Source: Glycine soja (lineage: Eukaryota > Streptophyta > Magnoliopsida > Fabales > Fabaceae). Taken from it: 64,000 nucleotides of DNA. The stretch is taken from positions 813,501 through 877,500 of the forward strand of contig NC_041019.1 in NCBI RefSeq assembly GCF_004193775.1. Reading direction: 5' to 3'. Under the pieces are notes generated by a model that was given only the letters and a program-made list of their open reading frames with translations, ran no database searches and was not told where the DNA came from. Position 1 is the first letter of the stretch, and the number at the start of each line of letters is the position of its first letter. The translations under genes were made by a program, and so were the position numbers. Of this stretch, positions 45,768 to 58,789 are shown in pieces.

Positions 45768-48700
45768 TATTTTCTAAAGAAGATGAAAGAGATATATATA
45801 AACATAGACCTATACAACAACAAAAGATATGATAGTTGGAAAAATATCAACACAAACTTAACCAATTACATTGATCCAGTCAAACAAAATCTTAAAAAAT
45901 AAATATTTTTTTATAAAATAGAATTAATATAAGTAATATATATTTTAAATTTTAGATTATAAAACAAATATTTACTAACATATTCTACCATATTTCTCTA
46001 TCACTTTGTTCTGCTTAGTTTTTAGAAACCATAAAATTTAATATTTAAATTAATAAAAAAATAGGTTATGCAAAATTACTTTCAATTATATATTATTTAT
46101 ATGAAAAACTTATTATTTTTATAATAATTATGTTAAAATGATACTAATGGATAATTTTTAATTGATTGATATATACTATAAAAATAATTTCATTGACAGG
46201 CATTAAACTCAAAACTCTAGAATTAATCATATCATTCAAGACAACTGACCACACCTTATAGACATGCTGTCATTGCTGAGCAACTTCATGCGTGCATGTT
46301 TATTTTCTACCTAGCTAGGTCCTTCGGACGTGAATGAAAGTGCCAACAGAAGAAAATTTACAGGGACATTTGGTACAGATAGTGCGTGTGTGAGCATATA
46401 TATAAGATTTCCTTGTCACGCTTTGGCCAGCAAATTACACCACACCATGAGGCATGCATGAGGTAAAAGCTGTAAATGATTTCCTTAGTCCTGAAGTGAC
46501 CCCCTACCTGCTATAATTTCAACATGTGGGTCTTTGTCCATGATAAATTACCTTTTTTTTCCAACATTGAGGGGCAAAACAATTTCTTTTGTTTAAAAAA
46601 TAAACAACAGCAGGAAAATGGAACTTTCGTTCATGCACTACTTTTGGGATTTGAGTAAATTTACTGTTCCTTGTGGCTTGAAGAATAACCGGGCAGGGAG
46701 GGGAATATACATATATATACACATTAATTGCAAAAATGAAAGGTTAGAAGGAACTGTACAAATTTAATTATGTCAATGATAGTCCAAGATTGTTTTTCTT
46801 TTTGGTGTGAACCCTATATGAGTAAAATTACAGTAGTCTAGTCTCTGTTAATTTTACTTCTCCCACGCCATGTCAAGCCAAATATATCAATGTCGTTGTG
46901 TCTCACTGTCTAATGATCAGATGATCTCATCTGTTGAGCATTCGAGAGTAAAACCAAGAAAATTTAACACCAATGGGATATGAGTAATCCCATAAATTAA
47001 TTTGATATCACACCTTAACTTAATAATATAGAAGAATCTCACACTTATACTTTAACATATCCACTCAATTCTTGTTAAATACACATATATATAAAAAAGG
47101 ATGATTAACATGTTTATGCATATTAGCAGTTACCAATTTAAAAACAGCTTAGGTCCTGTATTATTTGATTTTATGCCGGTGCATTTAAAAAAAGAAGTTA
47201 CAGTGCGATCGGTATTTGATGCAAATAAGTCACCCAGAAATAGAATTCCGAAATAGCTCTAGTCACGCTAGTGGCCCATATCAAATTTTAAGAAACACCA
47301 TGATGCCTAAGGCTATTTTCTGACTTTCCATCCATCTACAGTCAATAAAATGAATCTATTCACCTTGTCCAATCTTTCATTTACTTAAATGGACAAGTAA
47401 AATTGATTTGTTTTCTGTGTTTTTGCTAGAGTAACAATTGGAATCGGACTTTATGTCTCCGAGTACACAAAATAAGTATTTAGAATAAGCTGTTTCATTA
47501 ATGTCTATCACAGCATAAGTTTTGTGAATGTGTTGTTTGATTAAATGACAGTATTAGAAGACATTAATTAATAATGAAAAGATTAAATTGATTGATGATT
47601 TATAATGTCATATGTTATTTTGTCTTTTTTTTTAAAAATTCATATGGACCAATTTGCTCTTTACTATTAAAATTTCAGAGATTAAATTGGTTAATAATTT
47701 ACAATTTTAAAATAAAAATATACATTTTATTAATTAATTTTATACACCAATATAGCCGATTATAACAATTTTAAGACTAAATTAATGATTCACTCATATT
47801 TTATATTTTATCTATCAAATTTAATTAAACATAAAATATAATGATATATGTTATTTAACAATTTATCTTCTATACATCAAAGATCAAACATTATACAGTA
47901 GAGGAGTTTATTATATACTTTCATCTTATCTTACTCTTATTTAACTATTACATCATTTCCTATTTATGTATAAAAAAATACCATTTTCTATCTTATTTAT
48001 ACTAATAATAAAAATAAATAACTATACTTAGTATACACATTTTTGGACTGTTTTTCTTTTTAACTGATTTTGAAAATTCTCTCTCAATCGTATTAGTTAT
48101 TGTAAAAAATAACTCCTCGATCATCACAGTTATTTATATAAATAGTTATAATGAAAGTGTGAAAATGATAAAAATAAGAAATCAATAAAATTGAATGACT
48201 TTATTCTCCCCAAACTGACTTGATTTAACTGGCAAACACTCTTAATAATTTTAACCGCTTATTATACTGAAAATATAATTAATTCTTAAAATCAATGATT
48301 TAACATTTGAATTGAATAATCAAATCAAATATGCATCATTCGTCACCCATTCAATTCCTTAAGCTCTATGCCGTGTCTTTTTTCAACGAGTGCGGTGTAT
48401 TATTATTTTTATCTATTTATTTAGCACAAACGACAAAGCAAATAAATAGAATACATTTTGATATATCATCTCAAAAAAAAATTCTATGCTATGTTTAACA
48501 AATTTAGTTAATACTATAAGTTAGTTGAAAATTGGAAATTTTATTAATAGTTAAAAATTATTTACTGAAAATTATTAAATTAATTTATTGAATTATAAAA
48601 ATTTAATAAACATATCTATTAAAATATTTGATAAATATAAAATTATATAAATAGAAATTTTCATAATATATATATATATATATATATCTTCTTTTTATTA

Positions 48701-49974
48701 TAAATTATAATTCATAATTTCTTCCTTTTTATGATAAATAATTATAATCATAAAATTTAATATTGGATTCGACCCTACAACGCGTGGGCTAAAATACTAG
48801 TCATAATACATGGGCTAAAATACTTGTCATATATTGAATTTTCGATAAATAATTTATATCGAGACATAATGTTATTTTAATTTTTAACAATTCTTTTGAA
48901 AAATTTATTAAAATTTAATTTAAAAATAAAGATGAAAAAGATAAATTAAAAGTGATAAGTGCAAGGTTATCAAAGAGTCTATGTAGATTCGTAAGAGTTC
49001 TATAGACTCAACTCATAAGAATCTATTTCATATAAAAATAATAACAAAATATCTATAATTAATATATCAATTAAACATTCCAACAATGTAAAATAATAAA
49101 TCATAAATTTCACAATACTTAAATAATAAAGTTCAATAATGTATCATTATTAGATAATAACTTGCCGATATGACACTAGTGGTAGAACATTTCCATTGAG
49201 GATTTAATGTTGTTAGAAGTGAAGGTTCTTCAAATCAGGAACAACACGTCAAATGAAGATATGTTGAATCTTAAGAGCATCAAAAACAACACAAAACGAC
49301 ATATTTTAGTCTAATTTTTTTAACTTGCTAACTCACTGATTCAGTGATAAACTCGAGATTTTACAAAGTTTGTATAGAGTTTACCAAGTTTACATAGAAT
49401 TACTAAAAAGAGAATTTATACACAAGTCAACTCACATGTTAAGTGAACTTGTAAACTTGTAAAAATTAACAAGTTAAGTTGAAAGTTTGATAAACATGAA
49501 TAAGTGTAAAACTATCAAAATAAATGTTGCTCAACCTAGCATGCCAAAGTGTGGAAAGAGAGTTGTGCCAAGCTAGCCCAAATTTCTCATAGGTTACACT
49601 TTTGTTGACTCGACCCACCCGCTGGCTTGTCAAAACAAACCCAAACCACATTTCTCATAGGTTATACTTAAATTTTACAAGGGGAAAGGAAAAAAAATAT
49701 CAAACCAAATAGGTATGTTAGTTTTCGGGCCTATATTTCTATTATTTCATAGGTTTGAGTCAATTTGATCGATGAAGACAAATTGACCTGGTACATTTTA
49801 GGTCTAATGTTTAACATTTTGCTTGTTGTAGCTTATCGAGACGATTCAAGTTTGACAGCTCTAAATTAGTGGTTAAAAAAATCAAGGTGTTGGGTAATTG
49901 AAATTGCTAAGAAATAATTTGTGTGCTTGTTGTTAAATTAAAATTTCTTTTTGTACTTATCCAAATCTAGAATT
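45768..49974. other. Gene-poor AT-rich DNA
   Basis: Read on both strands, no coding region, tRNA or structural RNA could be supported. A (TA)n run lies at about 48667-48688. A moderately GC-richer island at 46250-46720 has a TATATATAAG box at about 46397 but no gene attached. Confidence 0.4.
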
Positions 49975-50515
49975 GATTGATGTCAGGGTAAACGTAACCT
50001 AGATGAGTTCCACGATTTCACACGTCGGACGGACTGTAGGTTTCCTTTGTCAGAAGAACATGAGGGAAACCTACAAAATAAAGGATTCCGACGCTCAAGA
50101 AAATACACATGAGTGAGTTTAAAATGAATGGAAAAGGATGAGATAGAACATGATATTTATATGTGGGATAGGAACTTTGGGATCCTTGATTGTAGGAGTT
50201 GTTATAGTGGTGTAACAACTCTTGTAGATAATTCATAGCTTGTAGATAATAGCTAATAGATAAATTGTAACTGATAGATAAGTTGTCTCTTATAGGTAAG
50301 TAAGTATCTGCAACTTGATAAAGGAGTTGTAACATGATCATGAATTCAAATATTGAAGCATTTATTAATAACATGTCAGCCAAGTAATCCGACTGCTAAG
50401 GACGATGCATTTGTGTTCTTGTATCAGGACTGACGTGCTTATTGGAATGACACATCATTTGTCACGTCAATTTTGTGTATCCCAGATGATGCAATTTTAA
50501 AACGATTGAGAAGTG
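49975..50515. mobile_element. Probable LTR-retrotransposon fragment
   Basis: The block is compositionally unlike its AT-rich neighbours. It carries words typical of plant LTR ends (CACACGTCGGACGGACTGTA, GATTCCGACGCTCAAG). Its middle part has repeated TAGATAA units (about 50225-50300). No paired LTR, coding region or target duplication was found, so it is given as a remnant. Confidence 0.4.
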
Positions 50516-51350
50516 ACTATACTATCTCATGATTAATTATTGAAAGTTTGTTTTAAAAAAATATCAAATCAAAATGAGAATTATTTTTTAAAATAATAAA
50601 TTAAAAGAGATAAGAAGTTAAACTAAATCATTCATAAGATGATATCTCTAATACGTGTTAAGAGCATATTTAAATTGTGAAAATAATATTTAAAATTAAT
50701 TTTTAATATTCAGTCATCACTTGTCAAACATATTAGTTTATATTTTTTTTAACAAACAGTAAGAAATCCGTTTATATCAAAAGCATACAAGAGTATATCA
50801 AATGCATTTAAGGAAAGTGGAATTCATCACATTGATATGAGAATATTCAAATGAGAAAGGATATGAAGAAAGAGAGTAACAAAGAGAACATAAATAAACC
50901 TAAACAAACACTCGTGTATATATATATATATATATATATAGAAATACTAATTTATGAATCGTACAATTAAAAAATATTAATTTATAATATAGAAATAACT
51001 CAAATAAGTAGAGTTGAGATATGGTTAATGCAGAAGGTGATTATTTATTTGTTAGAAAAATGCCAAAAGTATACTAAGTTAGAGTTTACTAAACCTGGCT
51101 TGAACCAGGGTTATGGCATAGGAAAGCTAAAAGGGTTAGCTTACGTGTAAGATACCTACACTAATATAAATATTAATAGTAAGACGCATAGCATTTCCTA
51201 CTTCATTGCCAAAGCGACACATCATCACCACTTCATATATCATATAAATAAATAAAAAATAAAAGAAAGTAGATATAATAGAGAAGAGAAGAAAATGAAA
51301 GCTAATACCATTCATTCCATTTCCTTCATTCATTCTCTCAACAAACAAAA
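50516..51350. other. Upstream region of the RCC1-repeat gene
   Basis: AT-rich DNA with a (TA)n run at about 50917-50940. A hairpin with a B-box-like word lies at about 51088-51110 (read on the minus strand GGTTCAAGCC), a candidate SINE or tRNA relic. No protein gene is seen. Confidence 0.4.
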
Positions 51351-52626
51351 CTCTCTCTCTCTCTCTCAATCTCCTTCTCTTGCAAGCACCCTCCCACACA
51401 CTGTCCAACGTTAACCGATCAAAAACCCATCTCTGTCTACCTTTATTTGATCCAAAGTTGGCTCACAAAAACGTGAAAAATTTCATTCCCGTGAGATTTT
51501 CCTCCACCGATGCAGATTGAATTTCAGGAATCCTGGGTGTCTGCGATACGTAATCACCCTTTCCATGTTTTTATTCATTCGATCTGTGATGATCATAATG
51601 CCACTCATCGGAAACTTGTTGATCGTGTGATTTTGTTCTTCCTTCCCCTGAATCCCCTGTTTTTTTTTTTCTTTTTTCCTTTTTCTTTTACCTTTTTTTT
51701 TTCCTGGTTGCGTATTCAGCAAGTGTACTTGTTGAATTGGATTAAACTGATAATTCTCCGATCTGGGAAAGTCACACCCAAAAAACAAAAGCAAAATATA
51801 TTATATAAAATGATTTTTTTTCCACCTACCTTTGAATAATTGGTTGCAAAAGCGGTTCCAATTACAAGCCCCTGTTTCTGGGTGTTTGGCCATGGACGAT
51901 GATTTTGCTGGGTCGATTATTCCTTTTGATTGGGGTGATCCTACTTTGATGAATTACGATGACTTCACGTGAATAGAGATTTTTAACTTCGATTACAAAA
52001 TTGGCAAAATTCCTTTCTTTTTGTTTTGGAATATCCCACCGTTGGGGGAATGAATACCATACTTCCCCTCAAAGTTTTTATCTTTGCATTCACCTTCAAA
52101 TATTCTGTTTGTTTTCTGTTTTTGAAAGCTTTTTTCTTCATCTGGGGTCATCTAATATCTAAATCAAGCGTTTCATACAACGATCGGTGTGGATTTCCTT
52201 CTCTGCCTCTGATTTTTTCTATTTGGTTTTTTTTTTTTTTATTGTTTTGGTCTTGTTGATCCTCCTCTTTCATAGGAGGTTCATGATTTTGTGGGTCTAA
52301 ATGCATGCCTTGTGGTGATTGTAGATCATAATTGATAATGTCACAATAAATGGAGACAGTTGGTCATATAATTCAGTTCTTTTTTTGTGTGTGTCACATA
52401 ATGGGTTTATGTAAGTATGTTTTTGTTTGTAGGTTTGAGACCTGAGATTTGCTAGTCAGTTATATTTTTGAGGTACACACTTTTTGCAAGAGTTGCTATA
52501 AATTAGAGAAACAAGAGAAATGAATGAATGTAGTAATAAATTTGCACATATTTTTCATAATTCCCAGAACAGTTTAGATCTTTTCTTCTGCAAAGTTAGG
52601 GCACTGCATAAGGTTTGGCAGTGCCC
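51350..52626 (+). promoter_or_regulatory. Leader region and probable 5'-UTR intron of the RCC1-repeat gene
   Basis: A CT run (about 51351-51368) is followed by non-coding sequence with an early ATG (51510), then long T-rich tracts that look like intron. A plausible donor is GATAC|GTAATC near 51550 and a plausible acceptor is TTTGGCAG|TGCCC at 52620-52621, five bases before the coding ATG. This would be a 5'-UTR intron of about 1 kb, proposed from signals only. Confidence 0.4.
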
Positions 52627-55258
52627 ATGGATGCCACAACCAGCGGAACCCCAACTGTCCAATACCATAACATCCCTGACCAGCCAATTACTGCCATTAT
52701 TGCCACTCCACTTCCAACATTTCAAAGGCAGCAACGCCATTGCTTTGGGGACTCCACTCCTGGAGAGTTTCCCTTGTCTGCTAATCCCTCCATTGTCCTT
52801 CATGTCCTCACTGCATGCAATTTGGAACCTCAAGACCTTGCTAAACTAGAGGCAAGTGATACTATGTTTTGCTTATGTGAACTTGTGAATAGCATCAAAC
52901 AAAAACAACCAATGTGGCAATAATGTACACTGGCTTTGTTTCTGTTGCAGGCAACATGCTCCTTCTTCAGGCAGCCGGCAAACTTTGCTCCGGATTTGGA
53001 CTTGTCCTTATCCGAGCTCGCCGCACTCGACATGTGCCAGAAGAGAGCCATCTTCAAGCCAATGACAACTGAACAACGCCAAGATTTGAAGCTAAGGTGT
53101 GGAGGTTCATGGAAACTGGCGCTGAGGTACTTGATGGCTGGAGAGGCATGTTGCAGGAGGGAGAAGTCTCAGGCTATAGCAGGTCCTGGTCACAGCATTG
53201 CTGTGACATCAAAAGGGGTTGTTTATTCATTTGGTTCCAACAGTTCTGGACAACTTGGACATGGCACCACTGACGAGGAATGGCGACCTCGACCAATAAG
53301 GTTGGAACATGCGATCATATTGCAACTTAAGGCTAGCTAACTGCAAAGTGGACTAGTTGATTTTAAATAATTAATGGAACTCCATTGTGTTTCAGAACTT
53401 TGCAAGGCATTCGAATTATACAAGCTGCTGCTGGGGCTGGGAGGACAATGTTGGTCAGTGATTCTGGGCAGGTTTATGCATTTGGAAAGGACTCATTTGG
53501 GGAAGCTGAGTATGGAGTTCAAGGTTCTAAAACGGTTGCAGCTCCACAGATAGTGGAATCTTTGAAAAACATATTTGTTGTCCAAGCTGCAATTGGTAAC
53601 TTTTTCACAGCTGTGTTGTCAAGAGAAGGCAGGGTTTATACATTTTCTTGGGGCAGTGATGGCAAACTTGGTCATCACACTGATCAAAGTGATGTGGAAC
53701 CTCATCCCTTGTTAGGTGCTCTTGAAAACATACCAGTAGTGCAAATTGCTGCTGGATATTGCTATCTACTTTGTCTGGCTTGTCAACCCAGTGGAATGTG
53801 AGCTCCAGCTATATTCTCCTTTTCTTCCTGTTACTATTTTTTTTTTTGTTATAAAGAGAAACTCTATTTGGTAGTTATATGATACAAATTAGGAAAATTT
53901 TGCATGCTCATTCTTTAAGCATACTAAGGTGCTGGAGGGAAAAGACAATTTCTTTTCATTAATGTATTCTTTAACTGACGAACATATCTTCCCTCTTTCT
54001 TTAATTTTCATTTGTTACATGTATATGCACGAGAAGTATGGATCATCAACCTCAAGATTCATGACAGTGGTCAAACATTGTTGATTCTTATGTCTAGCTT
54101 CATTCTTACTGTGATAATATTTGAATGTTCATTATGTTGTCCTTCCTTGTAAATTTACAGGTCGGTATATTCTGTTGGGTGTGGTTTGGGGGGCAAGCTT
54201 GGACACGGCTCGAGAACTGATGAAAAGTACCCTCGTTTGATCGAACAGTTTGGGCTGCTGAACCTCCAACCCATGGTTGTTGCAGCTGGTGCTTGGCATG
54301 CTGCTGTGGTGGGGCGGGATGGCCGTGTTTGTACGTGGGGATGGGGCCGATATGGTTGCTTGGGGCATGGGAATGAAGAATGTGAATCAGTACCTAAGGT
54401 GGTGGAAGCATTGAGCAATGTCAAAGCTGTTCATGTTGCAACAGGAGATTACACAACCTTTGTCGTGTCTGATGATGGTGATGTGTATTCATTTGGCTGT
54501 GGAGAATCTGCTAGTCTTGGGCATAATGCTGCTGGAAATGATGAGCAGGTCTGCTTTGCTTCTCCCTTTTTTCCATGTTTTATTTGAGTTTGTTATTTAA
54601 CTTGGTTCAAGTGACGAGTTTCACATATTTTCTCCCCTCTTCTTTCATTTTGCACAATCATGACACCATGAACTCTAGTCAATTAGGTATTGTAATAAGA
54701 GGAATTCTAGCAATGCACTCTCTAGCACAGTCTTTCCGCCAATAGTACAGATTGTGTTCAAAGTTATGTGTTAGAGAGCGTTGTTGTCAGCATTTCTCTT
54801 ACTATAAATTGAAACTTGTTGAAGTTCCACTTGTATTATGTGCTAGAATTCCTCTTATAATAAATGATGGACGTAAGCATTAGGCAACCCTTAGAGCCAG
54901 AGGACAAAGAGCACAAACCTATATGAGATGTTAATATTAGTGACTTATGATACTCAATTATAAATTAATCTCTATACAACAAAATATTAACTATGTTGTG
55001 ATTGTAAATATACAGGGCAACAGACATGCAAATGTGTTAAGTCCAGAGCTTGTCACTTCACTGAAGCAGATCAATGAACGGGTGGTACAGATTAGTCTAA
55101 CCAATTCCATATACTGGAATGCTCATACCTTTGCCCTCACTGAATCAGGGAAGCTGTATGCATTTGGTGCCGGAGACAAAGGACAGCTAGGAATTGAACT
55201 TGTTGCTAACCAGACTGAAAGGGGAAATCCAGAAAGGGTTGAAATTGATCTTGGTTAA
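52627..55258 (+). CDS. RCC1-repeat (regulator of chromosome condensation) family protein, 535 residues
   Basis: Five exons: 52627-52851, 52951-53300, 53396-53797, 54161-54548 and 55016-55258 (TAA), totalling 536 codons. Intron 1 appears to begin with GC (GAG|GCAAGT) and end with TTGCAG; the other introns are GT-AG. The N-terminal about 140 residues are a plant-specific module (ATCSFFRQPANFAPDLDLSL, LAALDMCQKRAIFKPM, CGGSWKLALRYLMAGEACCR). They are followed by RCC1 blades such as VVYSFGSNSSGQLGHG, VYAFGKDSFGEAEYG, VYTFSWGSDGKLGHH, VGCGLGGKLGHGSRTDEKYP, CTWGWGRYGCLGHGNEE, VYSFGCGESASLGHN and LYAFGAGDKGQLGIEL. They form a seven-bladed propeller. It is the type of Arabidopsis At3g26100, next to RGS1 there. 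Its partner and function are not known; most plant RCC1-like proteins are not proven Ran exchange factors. Confidence 0.92.
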
Positions 55259-58200
55259 CTGTCTGTGTCCTTACACCCCCCAGTCCTCCACAATTCTTTA
55301 CACCATGCTGTCCTCTAATTTATGGTCATCATGCATAGCATTTAATATTTAAATTCCTTGTCTATTCTGTAAATATAATCAAAAGAATGCATCTTGAAGG
55401 TCCAAGGTAAGGTAACAGCTAACAAGGGCCTTAGTAGCTTCTGTCTTATGGTTGTTGATATCATCATCACTCTTAGGCTTTCATCTGGTTGTTGATAGTT
55501 GATACATTGGTGAAGGTTCATTTATAGCCTAGTTGTCTTGAATTGTTTTCATAGATCATTTGCTTAGATACAGTTTGTTAAATTTGGTATTCATTCATCA
55601 TAAGTCAAAACCCTCATGGTTTGAATCATTTACTCCGTGTCCCAGTGATCAAGAACCGGTAGCAATTATTATTGAGGCAAAACTTAAGATCGATTTTTTG
55701 TTGTCAGTATTAAGTTCTCAAATCAAACGATGATTTGCAGATTTTTTGAAAATAAAATTATATAAAAATATTCTTATATCGGTATTTGATTTTAGAACAT
55801 GATAGATAGCAGAACATAATAAGGAGTTTGATCCATTATTTTAAGTGGTGAAACTACGTAAATAGAATGTGGGTGATTCAACCTTCCGCATTTAACACCA
55901 CAATCCGCAAAAGAGATTCTTTCATAAAGTTAAATTACTTAACATTGGTTCACTAAAGTAGTAGCACATTACTAATTTTTATCAAGCATTGATTTCGACT
56001 TATTCATGATCATAAATATAAGACATTTAAGTCCTTGGTTCGATTCAGTTAATTTTTTAGAAGACCTAAATTACATTTAAAGGTACTAGTCGTATTAAAA
56101 ATAGAAGGAAAATGTTTGCAAGCTTGTAATGCGGTTTGTATTTTTCATGGATTATTTATTTAAATCAGGACTATATTTTGGAAATTAAATTGTGATTTTT
56201 TCAGAGCCCGGATTAGGTGTTTATTCTGATCATAAAGTGTTTGACATTAATTATGATTGATCCTTGTTGGTTGTGCACTTGTGCTTTGTTGGTATAAACT
56301 TCGTGCTTGACTGGTGAGTTAACTCTAATTTCCATTTTGATTGAGAGGTGAGTAAGATTATGATTTATGGGGAATAACTCATACCTTGGCCTTGGGTGTT
56401 CTTGTCTTTGTCCTGATGGCATTGTGCCTACGACTTCATTTTGATAGAACTCATGTAATCGTTCCTTCACTTCCTTGGACATGGGATCTTATTCAATCGT
56501 GGTTGTTCAATGTTGTCCTCTTCCAAAGTGAAATGGGAGCCTTTTATGAGTTGGGTTAAGTTATTCCGAGCTTTTAATTGTATGAAAGGGTTAGATGTCT
56601 TTATCTATAATCTATACTCTATGGTTAAATATAAAAGGATACGAGGTTTTGGTGTACATATTGTGTGTTTTATTTTATTCTTATTATTATTCTCTCTTTT
56701 ACGATCTTACTTTTCATTTTGTTTTTGTTTTCTCTCTTGCTCCTTCATGATTACACTCCTTAAATCACTCACACTCTTCAATTGTACTATTCAAACTACT
56801 TAGTATTATTTAACCTTTATTATCTTTCTCTTTAGCTTTATGTGATTTTAGTTAATATTGATGAGACATAATTACAGATTTTTAATTTATAAGATTTAAT
56901 AAGGTATTACAAGATTACATGGTCTTTAATCATAGAATAATTAATCGCAAGTAGTATATTTTTCTGTTCGAACAAATGGGGATAATTAATTTTCGTGTCA
57001 CAATAAATTTATTGATTTATTGAGAATTAGTGTTTTGTATTTATTGTTTTCAAGAGTAGTCATGTTCTGTACTAAACTTATTGTGTTCAACAATAATGTA
57101 ATTAATGTGTTTTTTCTTTCTTTCAAAGATTGCTTCAATTTTAAAAATATTTCTAACAATAATGTATGTATGTATCTTATAGGAATAAGGTAAATGATTC
57201 TTTGATAATTTATGTATATTATTTAATTATTTTTATGTTCATTTTTTTTATAGAAATAAAGTATAAAAAAATTGATATTTTATTTGCAAATATTGTTTAA
57301 TAAGGATGTCACAAATACTTGTAAAGGCTCTTCTAAAAATTATTTTTTATTAAGCAAACCATTATTTTTTGAAGAGCCTTTTTTTCTTTGTAAAAAATAA
57401 GGCTCTTAAAAAAAAATACATGTAAAGGAGTTTTAAATCCTGCCATGCTTGTTGAAGATGTTCACAGCTAAATTGAAGATCAAATGTAATAATGGTTTGC
57501 TTTCTTTCCTTAGCCTCCATATGCAATTGCTAGTTAGTTTTGGTTTTTCTTAAATTTTGGAACTTTACACTGTTTGGATTCGCTGATGGGAGGGAGAAAA
57601 ATGAGAGAAATTGTGTGATTTTTATTGGACTGTTTCTATAATTTTCACGTATTTGGTTAGACAAGCGTGTGTTGTCGTTGTATTTACTAAAGTAAATTCA
57701 AAAAGTTAGGAAAAAGACGGAATTTATAAAATAAAAGACTAAACTTATAATTCTCCAGTTCTCTCCGTTTTCCTTCTCTGGCTTGATATTGAATCAAATA
57801 CTGCATCGTAGAGAAGGCAGTCTCCATACAATGAACGGTATACCATAATAGCATAATACTTTTTTTTTCTGAGTTTATCTATGACAACGATTAAATTTTA
57901 ATAAGAATTTTATTATTCGTAAAATATTTTTTTAATAATACTTATAATACTATTGTTTTATTTCTTTCTATCACTTCAACCGTGTTTTCTCACACTTTTC
58001 TTTTCATCTTTTTTTTTGGCTGAATTTTCTTTTCATCTATATTTCTGTTGTATAACTTTAATATGATAAAATTGTATAAATATAATTTCTCTTTTAAATA
58101 ATTAGATATATCTGCAATCTCACGACAAGCCAATGAAAAGAGCTTCTTTAATTTATTGGGAATTGGGATAACGTTAGGGTATGTATTCTTTCCTAATGCA

Positions 58201-58784
58201 CGTTTGAAGCTTTTGCATTGAACGAGAGAAACATGCTAATGTTTTAATTACTTGTATTGCCTAGCACTTGATCCAAATCATTAAAGAGAAGTTTACTTTT
58301 CTATTCGCATGATTTTTTTAATTAGCACAAAAATTACTTTTTGTTATAGTAATGTATATGTTCGACAAGTCAATTTGCATTTATTTATTTATCTTTGACA
58401 TGAAGTCAGTTAGTTTATGTTAGTTCACAAGCAACATCAGTATATAATTCATAAATTATTCACACAAAAAAGAGAGTATACAATTCATAAATTTGCTCGC
58501 ATTAAACTCCACGGGAAAAACCAGAAAAACTCTGTTAAAGCTAAGATCAAAGATAAAACAAAAGAAAGAAAAGTCACTACTCACAACAAAACGAATATAT
58601 ATACTTAATCCCTAATTCCCTCAATTAGGATCCGTGGATATCCCCTCCATTAGCTTATATCTTCTTAGTTAGCGATATTTATAGATTAAGATATTCCTTT
58701 ATTAATTGTTCTTCTTTACGACGTGAGTAGCATAATTTGTCAACATTATGCTTTATCCAAAAATATTTCATATATGCTCAGTGA
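55259..58784. other. RCC1 gene 3' UTR and gene-poor DNA
   Basis: The first 300-400 bp are probable 3' UTR. The rest is AT-rich with no supported gene. A minus-strand open frame at 56213-56482 has a charged start (SKEVKERLHEFYQNEV) but no recognised domain. Confidence 0.45.
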
Positions 58785-58789
58785 TTTAT

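Noticed and set aside
46250..46720. GC-richer island with a TATA box, possible non-coding RNA gene
   Set aside because: No foldback, conserved motif or splice pattern was found to support a transcript.
48763..48785. tRNA-like B-box words such as GGATTCGACCC
   Set aside because: No cloverleaf could be built around them; they are isolated words in AT-rich DNA.
51510..51839. An open frame of 109 codons before the RCC1 gene
   Set aside because: It consists mainly of a T-rich tract that looks like a 5'-UTR intron. Only its first codons could be an upstream ORF.
52856..52857. A canonical GT donor for intron 1 of the RCC1 gene
   Set aside because: It shifts the frame and destroys the conserved segment encoded after 52951; GC at 52852-52853 keeps it.
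56213..56482. A minus-strand frame that might be a retroelement protein
   Set aside because: Its first residues are suggestive, but no polymerase, protease or zinc motif follows.
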